Assembly (NCBI GenBank): GCA_049290495.1
Contig: JBATNV010000318.1
Coordinates: forward strand, 1-64,000
DNA: 64,000 bases
Reading direction: 5' to 3'
DNA from: SHZI01 sp049290495
GTDB lineage: Bacteria > Pseudomonadota > Gammaproteobacteria > Steroidobacterales > GCA-2729495
Below the pieces are notes generated by a model. The model was not told the origin of the DNA, made no database searches, and saw nothing but the letters and a program-made list of their open reading frames with translations. Below are positions 39,821 to 48,448 of the stretch, in pieces; positions within the stretch are counted from its first letter, which is position 1, and every line of letters begins with the position of its first letter. The position numbers and the translations under genes are program-made.

Positions 39821-41194
39821 TTAATCCGCTGCGCTGGCCATCAACGGCAAACGCAGTTGCACTTCGGCACCGCCGAGTCCCGAGCGCCTGATCTCGACGC
39901 TGCCGTGATAGAGGCCGACGATTTCGCGTACCACGGCGAGGCCGATGCCCTGGCCGGGGACATCGCCACGCTGATCAGCGCGGATACCGCGGCCGAGAAC
40001 CGAGCTGGCCTGATCATCGGGAATGCCCGGCCCGTCGTCGGCCACGGTGATCAGCAATGCGTCGCTTCCACCCATGCCAACCGTCACCACGACGCGGCCG
40101 GCACACCACTTCCAGGCGTTGTCGAGCAGGTTACCGAAGATCTCGTAGAGATCGCCCGACTCAGCGGGATAGCTCACCCCATCCGGAAGCTGCAGTTCGC
40201 AATCAACGGTTTTGTCACGATGGATCTTGCGCAGACTGCTGACGATCTCGTCGAGCAGCGGCGCGAGTAGCACGGCGCGGGCGGCGAGGCTGCGTGGGCC
40301 GGACGCGGCAGCGCGCCGCAGCTGGTAATCGACCACGCCCTGCATGCGATCGATCTGTGCACGCAGTGTGTTGGCATCGGGCTGGCGGCCGGCGAGTTCC
40401 GTACGCACGACGGCCAGCGGCGTTTTCAGGCTGTGAGCCAGGTCGTCCATGGTGGTGCGATAGCGATCCATGCGCTGTCGTTCGGAACCGAGCAGCGTGT
40501 TGAGCCGGCGCGTCACGCCTTCCAGCTCCCGTGGATAGTCGGCGCCGAAGGCTTCCTGCCGACCCGCTTCGATTGCGGATATTTCCTCCGACATGCGCCG
40601 CAGCGGCCGAAGTGCAAAGCGGATGGTCAGCCACAGCGCTGCGAGCAATACAAACATGACGCCGGAGAACCAGGCGAGCAGCTGTTGCCTGAAACGATCG
40701 AGCTGCGCTTCGTAGCCAGCCAGATCGGCAGCCGCAAACACCTGGAACGCCGGTGTCGCATCGGGTCCGAGTTCCCAGTTGATGCCGAGCCCGAACAGCA
40801 GCACCTCACTGCCATCCGGCAACTGGCGTCGCTTGACTGCACGCTGGCCGGCTTTCAGCGTCGCGCCCGGCGCAAGCTCCAGGCCAACGGCTGATGGCGA
40901 ACGCCACAGCGGCAGACCGGAGGCGTCGAGAATCTCGGCATAGAGCCCGGAACCCGGATTGCGCAGCCGCGGCTCGAGCAGACGCCTCGGCACAGTCAAG
41001 TCGCCAGTATCGTCAGCTTCGGCCGCACCGATCAGTGCCAGCACCTGTAGCTCAAGCTGTTCAGTCAGCGCGGCTTCGGCGCTGCGTCTGAAGACTACGT
41101 CGAGCACGACAATGGTGATAGCGAATGCTGCGATGAGCATCACCGCGGTAATCAACAGCAGCTTGCGACTCAGCGAAGCACGGCGGCGCGACAC
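39821..41194 (-). CDS. sensor histidine kinase, PhoQ-like
   Basis: The 457-residue kinase starts with GTG. It has TM1 (LLLITAVMLIAAFAITIVVL), a periplasmic loop of about 140 residues, TM2 (FSGVMFVLLAALWLTIRF), HAMP, HisKA with H254 (DLAHSLKTPLA) and HATPase (GNLLDNAWKW, DDGPGIPDDQ, GQGIGLAVVREI). The N-box and phosphorylation site (HSLKTPLA) match PhoQ-type kinases. It lies 12 bp after the regulator gene. Confidence 0.92.
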   Translation of the reverse strand: MSRRRASLSRKLLLITAVMLIAAFAITIVVLDVVFRRSAEAALTEQLELQVLALIGAAEADDTGDLTVPRRLLEPRLRNPGSGLYAEILDASGLPLWRSPSAVGLELAPGATLKAGQRAVKRRQLPDGSEVLLFGLGINWELGPDATPAFQVFAAADLAGYEAQLDRFRQQLLAWFSGVMFVLLAALWLTIRFALRPLRRMSEEISAIEAGRQEAFGADYPRELEGVTRRLNTLLGSERQRMDRYRTTMDDLAHSLKTPLAVVRTELAGRQPDANTLRAQIDRMQGVVDYQLRRAAASGPRSLAARAVLLAPLLDEIVSSLRKIHRDKTVDCELQLPDGVSYPAESGDLYEIFGNLLDNAWKWCAGRVVVTVGMGGSDALLITVADDGPGIPDDQASSVLGRGIRADQRGDVPGQGIGLAVVREIVGLYHGSVEIRRSGLGGAEVQLRLPLMASAAD

Positions 41195-41206
41195 GCGTGA
41201 CCTGCC

Positions 41207-41890
41207 TCAGCCCGCTTCCGGCGCGCGCGGCATCCGGTAGCCCTGCCCGCGGATGGTTTCGATCAGGCCAAGCTTGCGCTCCGGATCGAGCTTGTTGCGC
41301 AGGCGGGTCAGCAGCACTTCGACCACATTGCTGTCGCGCCCCTCATCGTGGTCATAGAGTTGATCAGCCAGCTGCGCCTTGCTTACCACCTGGCCGGCAC
41401 GCATGACCATGATTTCAAGCAGCCGGTATTCGAAAGCCGTGAGCGTTACCACCTGCTCATCGACGCGCACTTCGCGGGCCTGCGTGTTCATGGCAATCGG
41501 ACCGGCGCGCAGCACCGGTTGCGCGTGACCGGCGGCCCGGCGCAGCAAGGCATTGATGCGCGCCTTGAGCTCATCGATGTTGAAGGGCTTGACGACGTAA
41601 TCGTCAGCACCGGCATTCAGGCCATTGACCTTGTCCTGCCAGTGCTCGCGTGCGGTAAGGATCACAACCGGAAAGGAATGCTGCGCGGCACGCAGGCGCT
41701 TGATCAGTTCCACGCCGGAACGATCCGGCAAACCCAGATCGATGATGGCAAGCTGGACGGCAAATTCAGCCGCGAAGTACTCGGCTTCGCTCGCCGTTCC
41801 GGCCTCATCAACAGTGAAATCAGCCGCGCGCAGCATCGCTGCCAGTGACTGGCGCAGCGCCGCATCATCTTCAACGATCAGCAGGCGCAT
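41207..41890 (-). CDS. OmpR-family response regulator, PhoP-like
   Basis: The 227-residue regulator has a receiver with D8/D9, phospho-acceptor D51 (AIIDLGLPD) and K101 (KPFNIDEL), and a winged-helix domain with SNVVEVLLTRLRNKL and IRGQGYRM. I start it at 41890 because the protein begins MRLLIVEDDA; an upstream start adds eight unrelated residues. It is 10 bp after the PepSY gene. Confidence 0.95.
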   Translation of the reverse strand: MRLLIVEDDAALRQSLAAMLRAADFTVDEAGTASEAEYFAAEFAVQLAIIDLGLPDRSGVELIKRLRAAQHSFPVVILTAREHWQDKVNGLNAGADDYVVKPFNIDELKARINALLRRAAGHAQPVLRAGPIAMNTQAREVRVDEQVVTLTAFEYRLLEIMVMRAGQVVSKAQLADQLYDHDEGRDSNVVEVLLTRLRNKLDPERKLGLIETIRGQGYRMPRAPEAG

Positions 41891-41900
41891 CTTTAAGCCC

Positions 41901-42224
41901 TCAGTACATTTCACCGGTTATCGCATCAACCCGGTATTCGCGTACCCGGCCGTCGGCAGTCACTACGCGGATCCGGTACGTTACTTGTCCGTCCTTTTCA
42001 CGACGGTCAGCGCGCACCACCTTGCCGCCAGTTCGTTCCCTGACCATCGCCACGGCAGCGTCCTTGCTGATCGCTACCTGCGGTGCAGCCGGCGCCTTTT
42101 CAGCGACCGCATGACCAGCGTCGGAAGACTTCGGCTTCCCGGCCACGGCCGGGCTGGCAGCCAGCAAGCCAGTCACCAGGATGACCAGCAGATTTTTCCG
42201 GACCAGAAATAGCATATCGGGCAT
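41901..42224 (-). CDS. PepSY-domain exported protein
   Basis: The 107-residue protein has a signal peptide (LFLVRKNLLVILVTGLLAASPAVAG) and a PepSY domain (ISKDAAVAMVRERTGGKVVRADRREKDG, YRVDAITGEMY). Small PepSY proteins often sit with PhoPQ-like genes as periplasmic modulators of the kinase. The start is 42224 or 42215. The long open frame upstream passes through the GGCAAT repeats and is not the gene. Confidence 0.85.
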   Translation of the reverse strand: MPDMLFLVRKNLLVILVTGLLAASPAVAGKPKSSDAGHAVAEKAPAAPQVAISKDAAVAMVRERTGGKVVRADRREKDGQVTYRIRVVTADGRVREYRVDAITGEMY

Positions 42225-42246
42225 TGTCGAGGCTGATCCGGATACT

Positions 42247-42288
42247 GGCAATGGCAATGGCAATGGCAATGGCAATGGCAATGGCAAC
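42247..42288. repeat. hexanucleotide tandem repeat (GGCAAT)6 GGCAAC
   Basis: Six perfect copies of GGCAAT and a seventh GGCAAC form a 42-bp microsatellite between the divergent PepSY (42224) and carbonic anhydrase (42391) genes. A multiple of three, so any reading frame through it would stay open. Such repeats vary in copy number by slippage. Confidence 0.97.
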
Positions 42289-42390
42289 AGAATGGACTGT
42301 TGCGCTGAACCCGCACTGAACTTCCGCAGGCTGGCAATGGATCGATCGATCAGGCAACCTTGCCACGGGATCTCAATCTGCAGACCAGCC

Positions 42391-43026
42391 ATGCGCACTC
42401 TCGACAAGCTGTTTAAACAGAACCGCGACTGGGTCGCGGCAGTCCGCCGGGAAGATCCGCAGTTTTTTGCCCAGCTGGCCGAACAGCAGAACCCCGAATA
42501 CCTGTGGATCGGCTGTTCAGACAGCCGCGTCCCTGCCAACCAGGTCACCGGCCTGATGCCCGGCGAGGTCTTCGTCCACCGCAACGTTGCCAATGTGGTC
42601 GCACATGCCGACCTCAACTGCCTGTCGGTGATCCAGTTTGCCGTGGAAATACTCAAGATCAGGCACATCATCGTCTGCGGGCACTATGGCTGTGGTGGCA
42701 TACGCGCCGCTTACGACGATCAGCGTCTCGGCCTCATCGACAACTGGCTGCGGCACGTGCAGGACGTGGCCATCAAGCATCGTGCTGCGCTTGACGAGTT
42801 CAGCGATGATGAAGCGCGCCTCGACCGCCTGAGCGAACTCAACGTCATCGAGCAGGTCGCCAATGTGTGCCGCACCAATGTGCTGCGCGACGCCTGGGCC
42901 AGCGGCCAGCAAGTCACCGTACACGGCTGGATCTACAACATCACCGACGGACTGCTCATCGATCTCGACCTGTCGGCGTCCAGCAGCAAGGAAGTCCAGG
43001 AGATGCAGCGCCGCGCCACCGGCTGA
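42391..43026 (+). CDS. beta-carbonic anhydrase
   Basis: The 211-residue enzyme has the beta-class zinc ligands C42, H98 and C101 (GCSDSR and CGHYGCGG), and the catalytic D44/R46 dyad in CSDSR. It converts CO2 and bicarbonate in the cytoplasm. Start 42391 gives the family's usual start; the open frame continues upstream through the GGCAAT repeat, giving GN repeats. The MFS gene follows after 8 bp. Confidence 0.95.
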   Translation: MRTLDKLFKQNRDWVAAVRREDPQFFAQLAEQQNPEYLWIGCSDSRVPANQVTGLMPGEVFVHRNVANVVAHADLNCLSVIQFAVEILKIRHIIVCGHYGCGGIRAAYDDQRLGLIDNWLRHVQDVAIKHRAALDEFSDDEARLDRLSELNVIEQVANVCRTNVLRDAWASGQQVTVHGWIYNITDGLLIDLDLSASSSKEVQEMQRRATG

Positions 43027-43034
43027 AGAGCGCC

Positions 43035-44306
43035 ATGAGGAAGCAATCGCCGGTACGTTACGGCCCGCTCGGCGCGGTCAGTTTTGTACATCTCCTCAAC
43101 GACATGATGCAGTCGATAATCGTGGCTATCTATCCACTGCTCAAGGGCGAGTTTGATCTGAGCTTTTTCCAGATCGGCATAATCACCCTGACCTTCCAGC
43201 TGACCGCCTCGCTGTTGCAACCGGTGGTCGGGATGGTCACGGACAAGCATCCGCTACCGTACTCCCTGCCGATCGGCATGTGCTTCACGCTGATGGGCGT
43301 GCTGCTGTTGTCGGTGGCTGCGACCTATTCAGGCCTGTTGCTGGCTGTCGCGCTGATCGGTTGTGGCTCCTCGGTGTTTCATCCGGAATCCTCGCGTGTC
43401 GCGCGGATGGCTTCGGGCGGAAGATACGGGCTGGCGCAGTCCGTGTTCCAGATCGGTGGCAACCTCGGCCAGGCCATGGGCCCGCTGCTTGCCGCCGGAA
43501 TCGTGCTGAGCTTCGGGCGTGCGCATGTCGGCTGGTTCAGCCTGGCAGCACTGCTGGGAATCGTCATCCTGCTGCAGGTCAGCCGCTGGTACCGTCAGCA
43601 CCTCAACGAACGCATCCGGAAAAACCTGCCAGCAGAGCGGCCGCAATATCCGGCACCCGTGGTGCGTCGCACGGTCGGCGTATTGATGGTATTGATGTTC
43701 TCGAAGTTTTTTTATCTGGCCAGCATCAGCAGTTACTACGAGTTCTACCTGATACATCATTTCGGCGTGTCGATGACGACCGCCACGCATTTGCTGGCTG
43801 TATTCCTGCTCGCCGTCGCCGTCGGCACCCTGATCGGCGGTCCAATCGGTGATCGTATCGGCCGCAAGCGGGTGATCTGGCTGTCAATTCTCGGCATCGC
43901 ACCATTCACCCTGCTGCTGCCACATGTCGATCTTGCGTGGACCGTTGGCCTAAGCGTGGTAATCGGCGTGGTGCTGGCATCGGCATTTCCGGCGATCATC
44001 GTTTATGCGCAAGACATGATGCCGCATCGTATCGGCATGGTGTCGGGCATGTTCTACGGTGTTTCGTTTGGTCTCGCCGGTTTGGGCGCGGCGGTACTCG
44101 GCGTCGTGGCAGATCACTTCGGTATCGTGTTTGTATACCAGTTGTGCGCCTTTCTGCCGCTGCTCGGCCTGCTTGCAGTATTGCTACCCGATATACGTCC
44201 GCCCGCGTCTGCCATCAGTCACCCGACAGGCAGTTCCGCAAGCGCTGCGACAGCTCAATCTCCGGCAGGCCCGCAGACTCCCAGGTACCACGAGCGCGCG
44301 CCATAA
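43035..44306 (+). CDS. MFS transporter, fosmidomycin-resistance (Fsr) type
   Basis: The 423-residue protein has 12 predicted membrane helices and the Fsr pattern: FVHLLNDMMQSIIVAIYPLLK, VGMVTDKHPLPYSLP, GSSVFHPESSRVARMASGGRYG, FQIGGNLGQAMGPL. It is an inner-membrane efflux pump. Start 43035 matches the family. Its 3' end overlaps the convergent UbiD gene by 92 bp; the C-terminal tail after PDIRPP is non-conserved. Confidence 0.9.
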   Translation: MRKQSPVRYGPLGAVSFVHLLNDMMQSIIVAIYPLLKGEFDLSFFQIGIITLTFQLTASLLQPVVGMVTDKHPLPYSLPIGMCFTLMGVLLLSVAATYSGLLLAVALIGCGSSVFHPESSRVARMASGGRYGLAQSVFQIGGNLGQAMGPLLAAGIVLSFGRAHVGWFSLAALLGIVILLQVSRWYRQHLNERIRKNLPAERPQYPAPVVRRTVGVLMVLMFSKFFYLASISSYYEFYLIHHFGVSMTTATHLLAVFLLAVAVGTLIGGPIGDRIGRKRVIWLSILGIAPFTLLLPHVDLAWTVGLSVVIGVVLASAFPAIIVYAQDMMPHRIGMVSGMFYGVSFGLAGLGAAVLGVVADHFGIVFVYQLCAFLPLLGLLAVLLPDIRPPASAISHPTGSSASAATAQSPAGPQTPRYHERAP

Positions 44307-45654
44307 GCGCGGCTGAAGGCAGTGAGATCGGCCCGGTGGCCAGGCTCCGCGTCGCATCGATGACCAGCTTGCTGCCGAGCTTGCGGCCCTGTGCATCGGG
44401 CGTGACGGCATGGTCCATCGCGGCAGGGAAGCCACCGAGAATCTGCACATCGCGCGCCGGGTCGACATGCGAGCTCATCACCCAGTCCAGCTCGGTCTGG
44501 TTACGGATATCGATGTCTTCATCAACGATAGTGATGCGCTTGAGCGACGTCGTCTGCGCCAGTAGCCGGCCAACGTCCTGCGCGTGGCCCGACCGGATTG
44601 GCCGCATGGCTACCACCAGATGTGCTGCCCCACCCCCGAACATCAGGTCTATCCAGCAGTCGCGCACCGTGCTCTCGCCGTGATCATGGCGTAGTGTCTT
44701 GAGGATAAGTCCGGCATTGGACAGGCTCTGCAGGGTGGTGCTTTCCGACGGAGGCATTTGACTGGCCAGACCATAGAATATGGCGTCGCGCCGATGGGTT
44801 ATCGCCGTGATCCGCGCGACAGGCTTCGGCGCCACGTCGCTCATGTAGCCCGCTGATTCTCCAAACGGGCCCTCATCGGCCATTTCGCCCGGAAGCACCT
44901 CGCCCTCGATGATGATCTCGGCATTGGCCGGCACCAGCAGGTCCGAGGTGCGGGCCCGCACGAGTTCCACGGGCGCGCCCTTGAGGCCGCCCGCCACCGA
45001 GACTTCGTCGACGCCCGGTGCCAGATTAGCGACAGCGGCGAAGTACACCGCCGGCTCTGCACCGATCACCCAGGCGATCGGTGCCGGGCGCCCCACATCC
45101 AGATCCGTACTTGCCAGCATGTGACCCTGCCGGCCAGGGCTGAGATTTACCACGACGCTGTGAGGATCACGCACCATGGTTCGGTAGACGCCCATGTTCT
45201 GCACCCCGGTAACCGCGTGCCGGTTCACCACGCAGGTAGTGATATAGGGCGCGCGGTCACGGCCTGGCGTCCATACCGGTATCGGCAATATATCGAGCGC
45301 TGCACGTGCGTCAGTCAGGATCACTTCCTGGCAGCGAGCAGTCGCCACCCGGACGGGTGCGCGCGGCGCCAGCAGGGCGCGGACCCAGTGCTCGTTGATG
45401 TCTTCGGGTGCAACGCCGAGGGCGAGCGCGTAGCTGTCCACCGAGGCTCCGAGTGCTGCGGTGACCAGCGGAAAGTCTGATCCGCTGACCTGATCGAAGC
45501 GCAAGCCAAAGCGCTCTGCCATCGGCAGACCGTGATACATCCACTTCACCATGCAGCCGGGCTCCCAGCTGCAATCCACCGATCGCGCCACGCGCTTCAA
45601 CAGGCCACGCGCTTCAGCCAGCGCGAGGAATTCCCGCAAGTCATGTGCTGCCAT
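44215..45654 (-). CDS. UbiD-family decarboxylase
   Basis: The 479-residue protein matches the UbiD fold: DLREFLALAEARGLLKRV at the start, NMGVYRTMVRDPHSVVVNL, GEMADEGPFGESAGYM (conserved Glu region), and the C-terminal SSHVDPARD and IDATRS. UbiD enzymes need prenylated FMN (made by UbiX, not in this window) and reversibly decarboxylate aromatic or unsaturated acids. Start 45654 (AAGGGCG upstream); a longer frame to 45879 overlaps the molybdenum subunit. The neighbour hints at an aromatic acid substrate. Confidence 0.9.
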   Translation of the reverse strand: MAAHDLREFLALAEARGLLKRVARSVDCSWEPGCMVKWMYHGLPMAERFGLRFDQVSGSDFPLVTAALGASVDSYALALGVAPEDINEHWVRALLAPRAPVRVATARCQEVILTDARAALDILPIPVWTPGRDRAPYITTCVVNRHAVTGVQNMGVYRTMVRDPHSVVVNLSPGRQGHMLASTDLDVGRPAPIAWVIGAEPAVYFAAVANLAPGVDEVSVAGGLKGAPVELVRARTSDLLVPANAEIIIEGEVLPGEMADEGPFGESAGYMSDVAPKPVARITAITHRRDAIFYGLASQMPPSESTTLQSLSNAGLILKTLRHDHGESTVRDCWIDLMFGGGAAHLVVAMRPIRSGHAQDVGRLLAQTTSLKRITIVDEDIDIRNQTELDWVMSSHVDPARDVQILGGFPAAMDHAVTPDAQGRKLGSKLVIDATRSLATGPISLPSAALMARARGTWESAGLPEIELSQRLRNCLSGD

Positions 45655-45691
45655 CGATCGCCCTTTATGCTTGCAGTGCCGCCTTCGCGAC

Positions 45692-47947
45692 TCAGGCTTT
45701 CGCTTTCGTCCGTCGACCAAGTATCTGCAGGATCTTCCAAGGCGTGATCGGCATTTCGTTGACCGGTTCTCCGAGCGCATTGGCCACCGCATTGGCCACC
45801 GCCGGCAGGGTGCAGACGATCGGGCCCTCGCCCACCTCCTTCGCCCCAAACGGACCGAAGGGATCGATGCTCTCCACAATGATGTGCTCGACCTTGGGCA
45901 TCTCGTATGAGCGTGGCAGGCGGTAGTCGAGCCGCGAGGGGTTCATGACCTGCCCGTTTTCCAGCAGGGTTTCCTCATACAACACCTGCGACATGCCACT
46001 GAAGATCTGGCCGTCGATCTGGCCTTCGACGATGCGCGGATTGATCGCCCGGCCCACGTCGTGCGAGGCGACGATTCGATCCACGGTGACAAAACCGGTA
46101 TCCGGGTCGATGGTCACCTCGGCGATCTGCGCACCGAATGAATAGGCCATCGTGCCGCTTTCTTTTGGCGAGTTGTAAAAGCCACGGCCCATCACGGCGC
46201 GGCCTTCGCGACTATGCAGGGTGTCGTAGACAATCTTCTTCAGCGGAATCGCTTTCTCCGGCTCGCCCTTCGGATAGACCTGCCGGTCACGGAACACCAG
46301 TTGCGAGGCCTTCACGCCCAGGCGCGCGGCGGCCAGCACTTCGAGCTGCTTGCGCGCATCGAGCGCGGCAGCTTTCACCGCATTACCGGTATTGAAAGTT
46401 CCGCGCTGTATGAAGGCACCCACATCCAGCGGCACGATATCGGTGTCGCCGGAAATCACGGTGATGTCGGTGGTCTGCGCGCCGAGCACTTCGGCCGCAA
46501 TCATCGCCATCGCAGTGTGCGAACTCTGGCCCATGTCCGGCAGACCAACGAACAGCGACATCGTGCCATCGTCGACGATCTTGATGAAGGCCGCCGAGGT
46601 GTCGTGCTTGAACACGCCCTTGGCGCCGGAAGCCATCGCGCCGACGCCGATACCGATGCCTTTCAGCGGTGGCAGCTTGCCGTACTTGCGCTTCCAGCCA
46701 GCCTGCTTCGCGGTCTTCGTGATGCACTCAGCGAGACCACAGCTGCCGAAGAAGGTGCCGGTCATGCTGGTGTGACCCTTGGTCACGCCATTCAGCAGAT
46801 GGAAATCGATCGGATCCATGCCCAGCTCGCGTGCCAGCGCATCCATGTGCTGGCCGAGACCAAAGGCCATCTGTGCCAGACCACCACCATGATGGAAGTA
46901 GTAAGGGATATTGTTGGTATGCACCAGTCGACCGCTGTAGCGGGACGCTTCGATCTTGTACAACGAGTGCATGTATGAACTGGTCAGCGTCAGCACGATC
47001 ATCTGCGATTCGACGTAGGCGCCGGTATCGAAACTGATATCGACTTCAAAGGCCTTGATCTGCCCGGTCTCTGCTACGCCCGTGCGAAAGGTGTATTTCA
47101 CTTCGCCGCCGGCACGACAGGCGATGAACTCCTCGTCAGCCGTGGCGCGCACCTTCACCGGCCTGCCAGTCTTTCGCGACAGCACCGCAGCGACATAGTG
47201 ATGCGGGCGCACCGAGGTACGGCCGGTAAAGCCGCCGCCAGTGTTGAGACTCATGATGCGCACCTGGCCATCGCTCAGGCGCAGTGCACCGGCCAGGCTC
47301 TTCTGGAACAGGATCGCGGTCTGGGTCGGCGTGTACATCGACAGCTTGTCGGGCAGCGACCAGTCGGCGATCGCCACATGGAACTCGGCATAGCAGTTGT
47401 GCGAAGCGTGGGTCGTGTAATGGTCGGTGCGCACATGCGCAGATTTTGCAAAGCCCTGTTCGACATCGCCGAGATCCTGCGCCTGCTGCCAGGCGATATT
47501 GCCCTGCGCCTTCGCGTGGATCAGGAAGGCCTCGGGTTTGAGTGCAGCCTGGATCGTGAACAGCGCCGGCAGCGGTTCATATTCCACCTTGATGAGCGCA
47601 GCGGCCTCGGCGGCTGTCGCTTCATCCAGGGCGGCGACCGCCGCCACTTCGTCACCGATATAGTTGACGATCTCCTGGCGAAACAGCGGCTGCTCGATAC
47701 CCACATAGAGTTTCGGCGCGTCGGCGTGGGTGATCACCGCCTTGACGCCCGGCAGTGCCAGGGCCGCGGAGGTATCGATGCTCAGGATCCGCGCCCGGGG
47801 GAATGGGCTGCGCACGATCTTTCCGTGCAGCATCCCCGGCAGCACCACGTCATCGGTAAACAGCGAGCGGCCGGTGAGCTTGTGCGCGCCATCCAGCCGG
47901 GGCTGATCGTGCCCGACGACAGCAAAGTTCGCTTTTTTAGAGGCCAT
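45692..47947 (-). CDS. molybdopterin-binding subunit, 4-hydroxybenzoyl-CoA reductase-like
   Basis: The 751-residue large subunit of a xanthine-oxidase-family enzyme shows GHDQPRLDGAHKLTGRSLFTDD, GGGFTGRTSV, ADEEFIACRAGG, GLPDMGQSSHTAMAM, GRGFYNSPKES, ASHDVGRAINPRIVEGQIDG and the catalytic Glu in FGAKEVGEGPIV. Start 47947 (ATG) overlaps the 3' end of the 2Fe-2S gene by 11 bp. Its FAD-subunit partner carries the extra Cys set of 4-hydroxybenzoyl-CoA reductases, so that identity is likely. Confidence 0.9.
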   Translation of the reverse strand: MASKKANFAVVGHDQPRLDGAHKLTGRSLFTDDVVLPGMLHGKIVRSPFPRARILSIDTSAALALPGVKAVITHADAPKLYVGIEQPLFRQEIVNYIGDEVAAVAALDEATAAEAAALIKVEYEPLPALFTIQAALKPEAFLIHAKAQGNIAWQQAQDLGDVEQGFAKSAHVRTDHYTTHASHNCYAEFHVAIADWSLPDKLSMYTPTQTAILFQKSLAGALRLSDGQVRIMSLNTGGGFTGRTSVRPHHYVAAVLSRKTGRPVKVRATADEEFIACRAGGEVKYTFRTGVAETGQIKAFEVDISFDTGAYVESQMIVLTLTSSYMHSLYKIEASRYSGRLVHTNNIPYYFHHGGGLAQMAFGLGQHMDALARELGMDPIDFHLLNGVTKGHTSMTGTFFGSCGLAECITKTAKQAGWKRKYGKLPPLKGIGIGVGAMASGAKGVFKHDTSAAFIKIVDDGTMSLFVGLPDMGQSSHTAMAMIAAEVLGAQTTDITVISGDTDIVPLDVGAFIQRGTFNTGNAVKAAALDARKQLEVLAAARLGVKASQLVFRDRQVYPKGEPEKAIPLKKIVYDTLHSREGRAVMGRGFYNSPKESGTMAYSFGAQIAEVTIDPDTGFVTVDRIVASHDVGRAINPRIVEGQIDGQIFSGMSQVLYEETLLENGQVMNPSRLDYRLPRSYEMPKVEHIIVESIDPFGPFGAKEVGEGPIVCTLPAVANAVANALGEPVNEMPITPWKILQILGRRTKAKA

Positions 47948-48443
47948 GACCGCCCTCCGCTGCCGCATCGGCCGCCATGGCCTTGATGGCCTCACGCACT
48001 GCGATCTTCACCTTGATGTGTCCGGTACAGCGGCAAATCGCACCAGCGAGCGCCTCGTTGATCGCCTCCTCGTCCGGAGCAGGATTCTCGTCAAGCAGTG
48101 CCTTCGCCGTCATGATCAGGCCCGGCGTGCAGGCACCGCACTGCACGGCGCCGTATTCCAGGAACGCCTTCTGCACCGGATGCAACTCATCACCACCGGC
48201 GACGCCCTCGATGGTCGTCACCGGTCGGTTATCCCACTCGATGGCCAGTGCGAGACAGGACAGCACGGCCCGGCCATCGTCGCCCTGCACGGTGCAGACA
48301 CCGCAGGCACCGCTGGTGCAGCCACGCTTGGTGCCAGTCAGTGCAACCCGGTCGCGAATCACATCGAGCAGCGTTTCGTGTGGCGCCACGAAAATGTCGT
48401 AACGGTCGCCATTGACGACGAGGGTGATCAGTTGTCTGCTCAT
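47937..48443 (-). CDS. 2Fe-2S subunit (two clusters) of molybdenum hydroxylase/reductase
   Basis: The 168-residue subunit has the plant-type cluster C42-x4-C47-x2-C50...C63 (GCTSGACGVC) and the C-terminal cluster C102/C105/C137/C139 (QCGACTPG, ICRCTG). This is the standard small subunit of xanthine-oxidase-type enzymes, 168 residues being the usual size. It lies between the FAD and molybdenum genes. Confidence 0.95.
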   Translation of the reverse strand: MSRQLITLVVNGDRYDIFVAPHETLLDVIRDRVALTGTKRGCTSGACGVCTVQGDDGRAVLSCLALAIEWDNRPVTTIEGVAGGDELHPVQKAFLEYGAVQCGACTPGLIMTAKALLDENPAPDEEAINEALAGAICRCTGHIKVKIAVREAIKAMAADAAAEGGHGL

Positions 48444-48448
48444 CGGCT

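Noticed and set aside
42247..42390. Carbonic anhydrase start upstream at 42181 through the GGCAAT repeat
   Set aside because: It would add an unconserved N-terminus of GN repeats; 42391 is the family's usual start.
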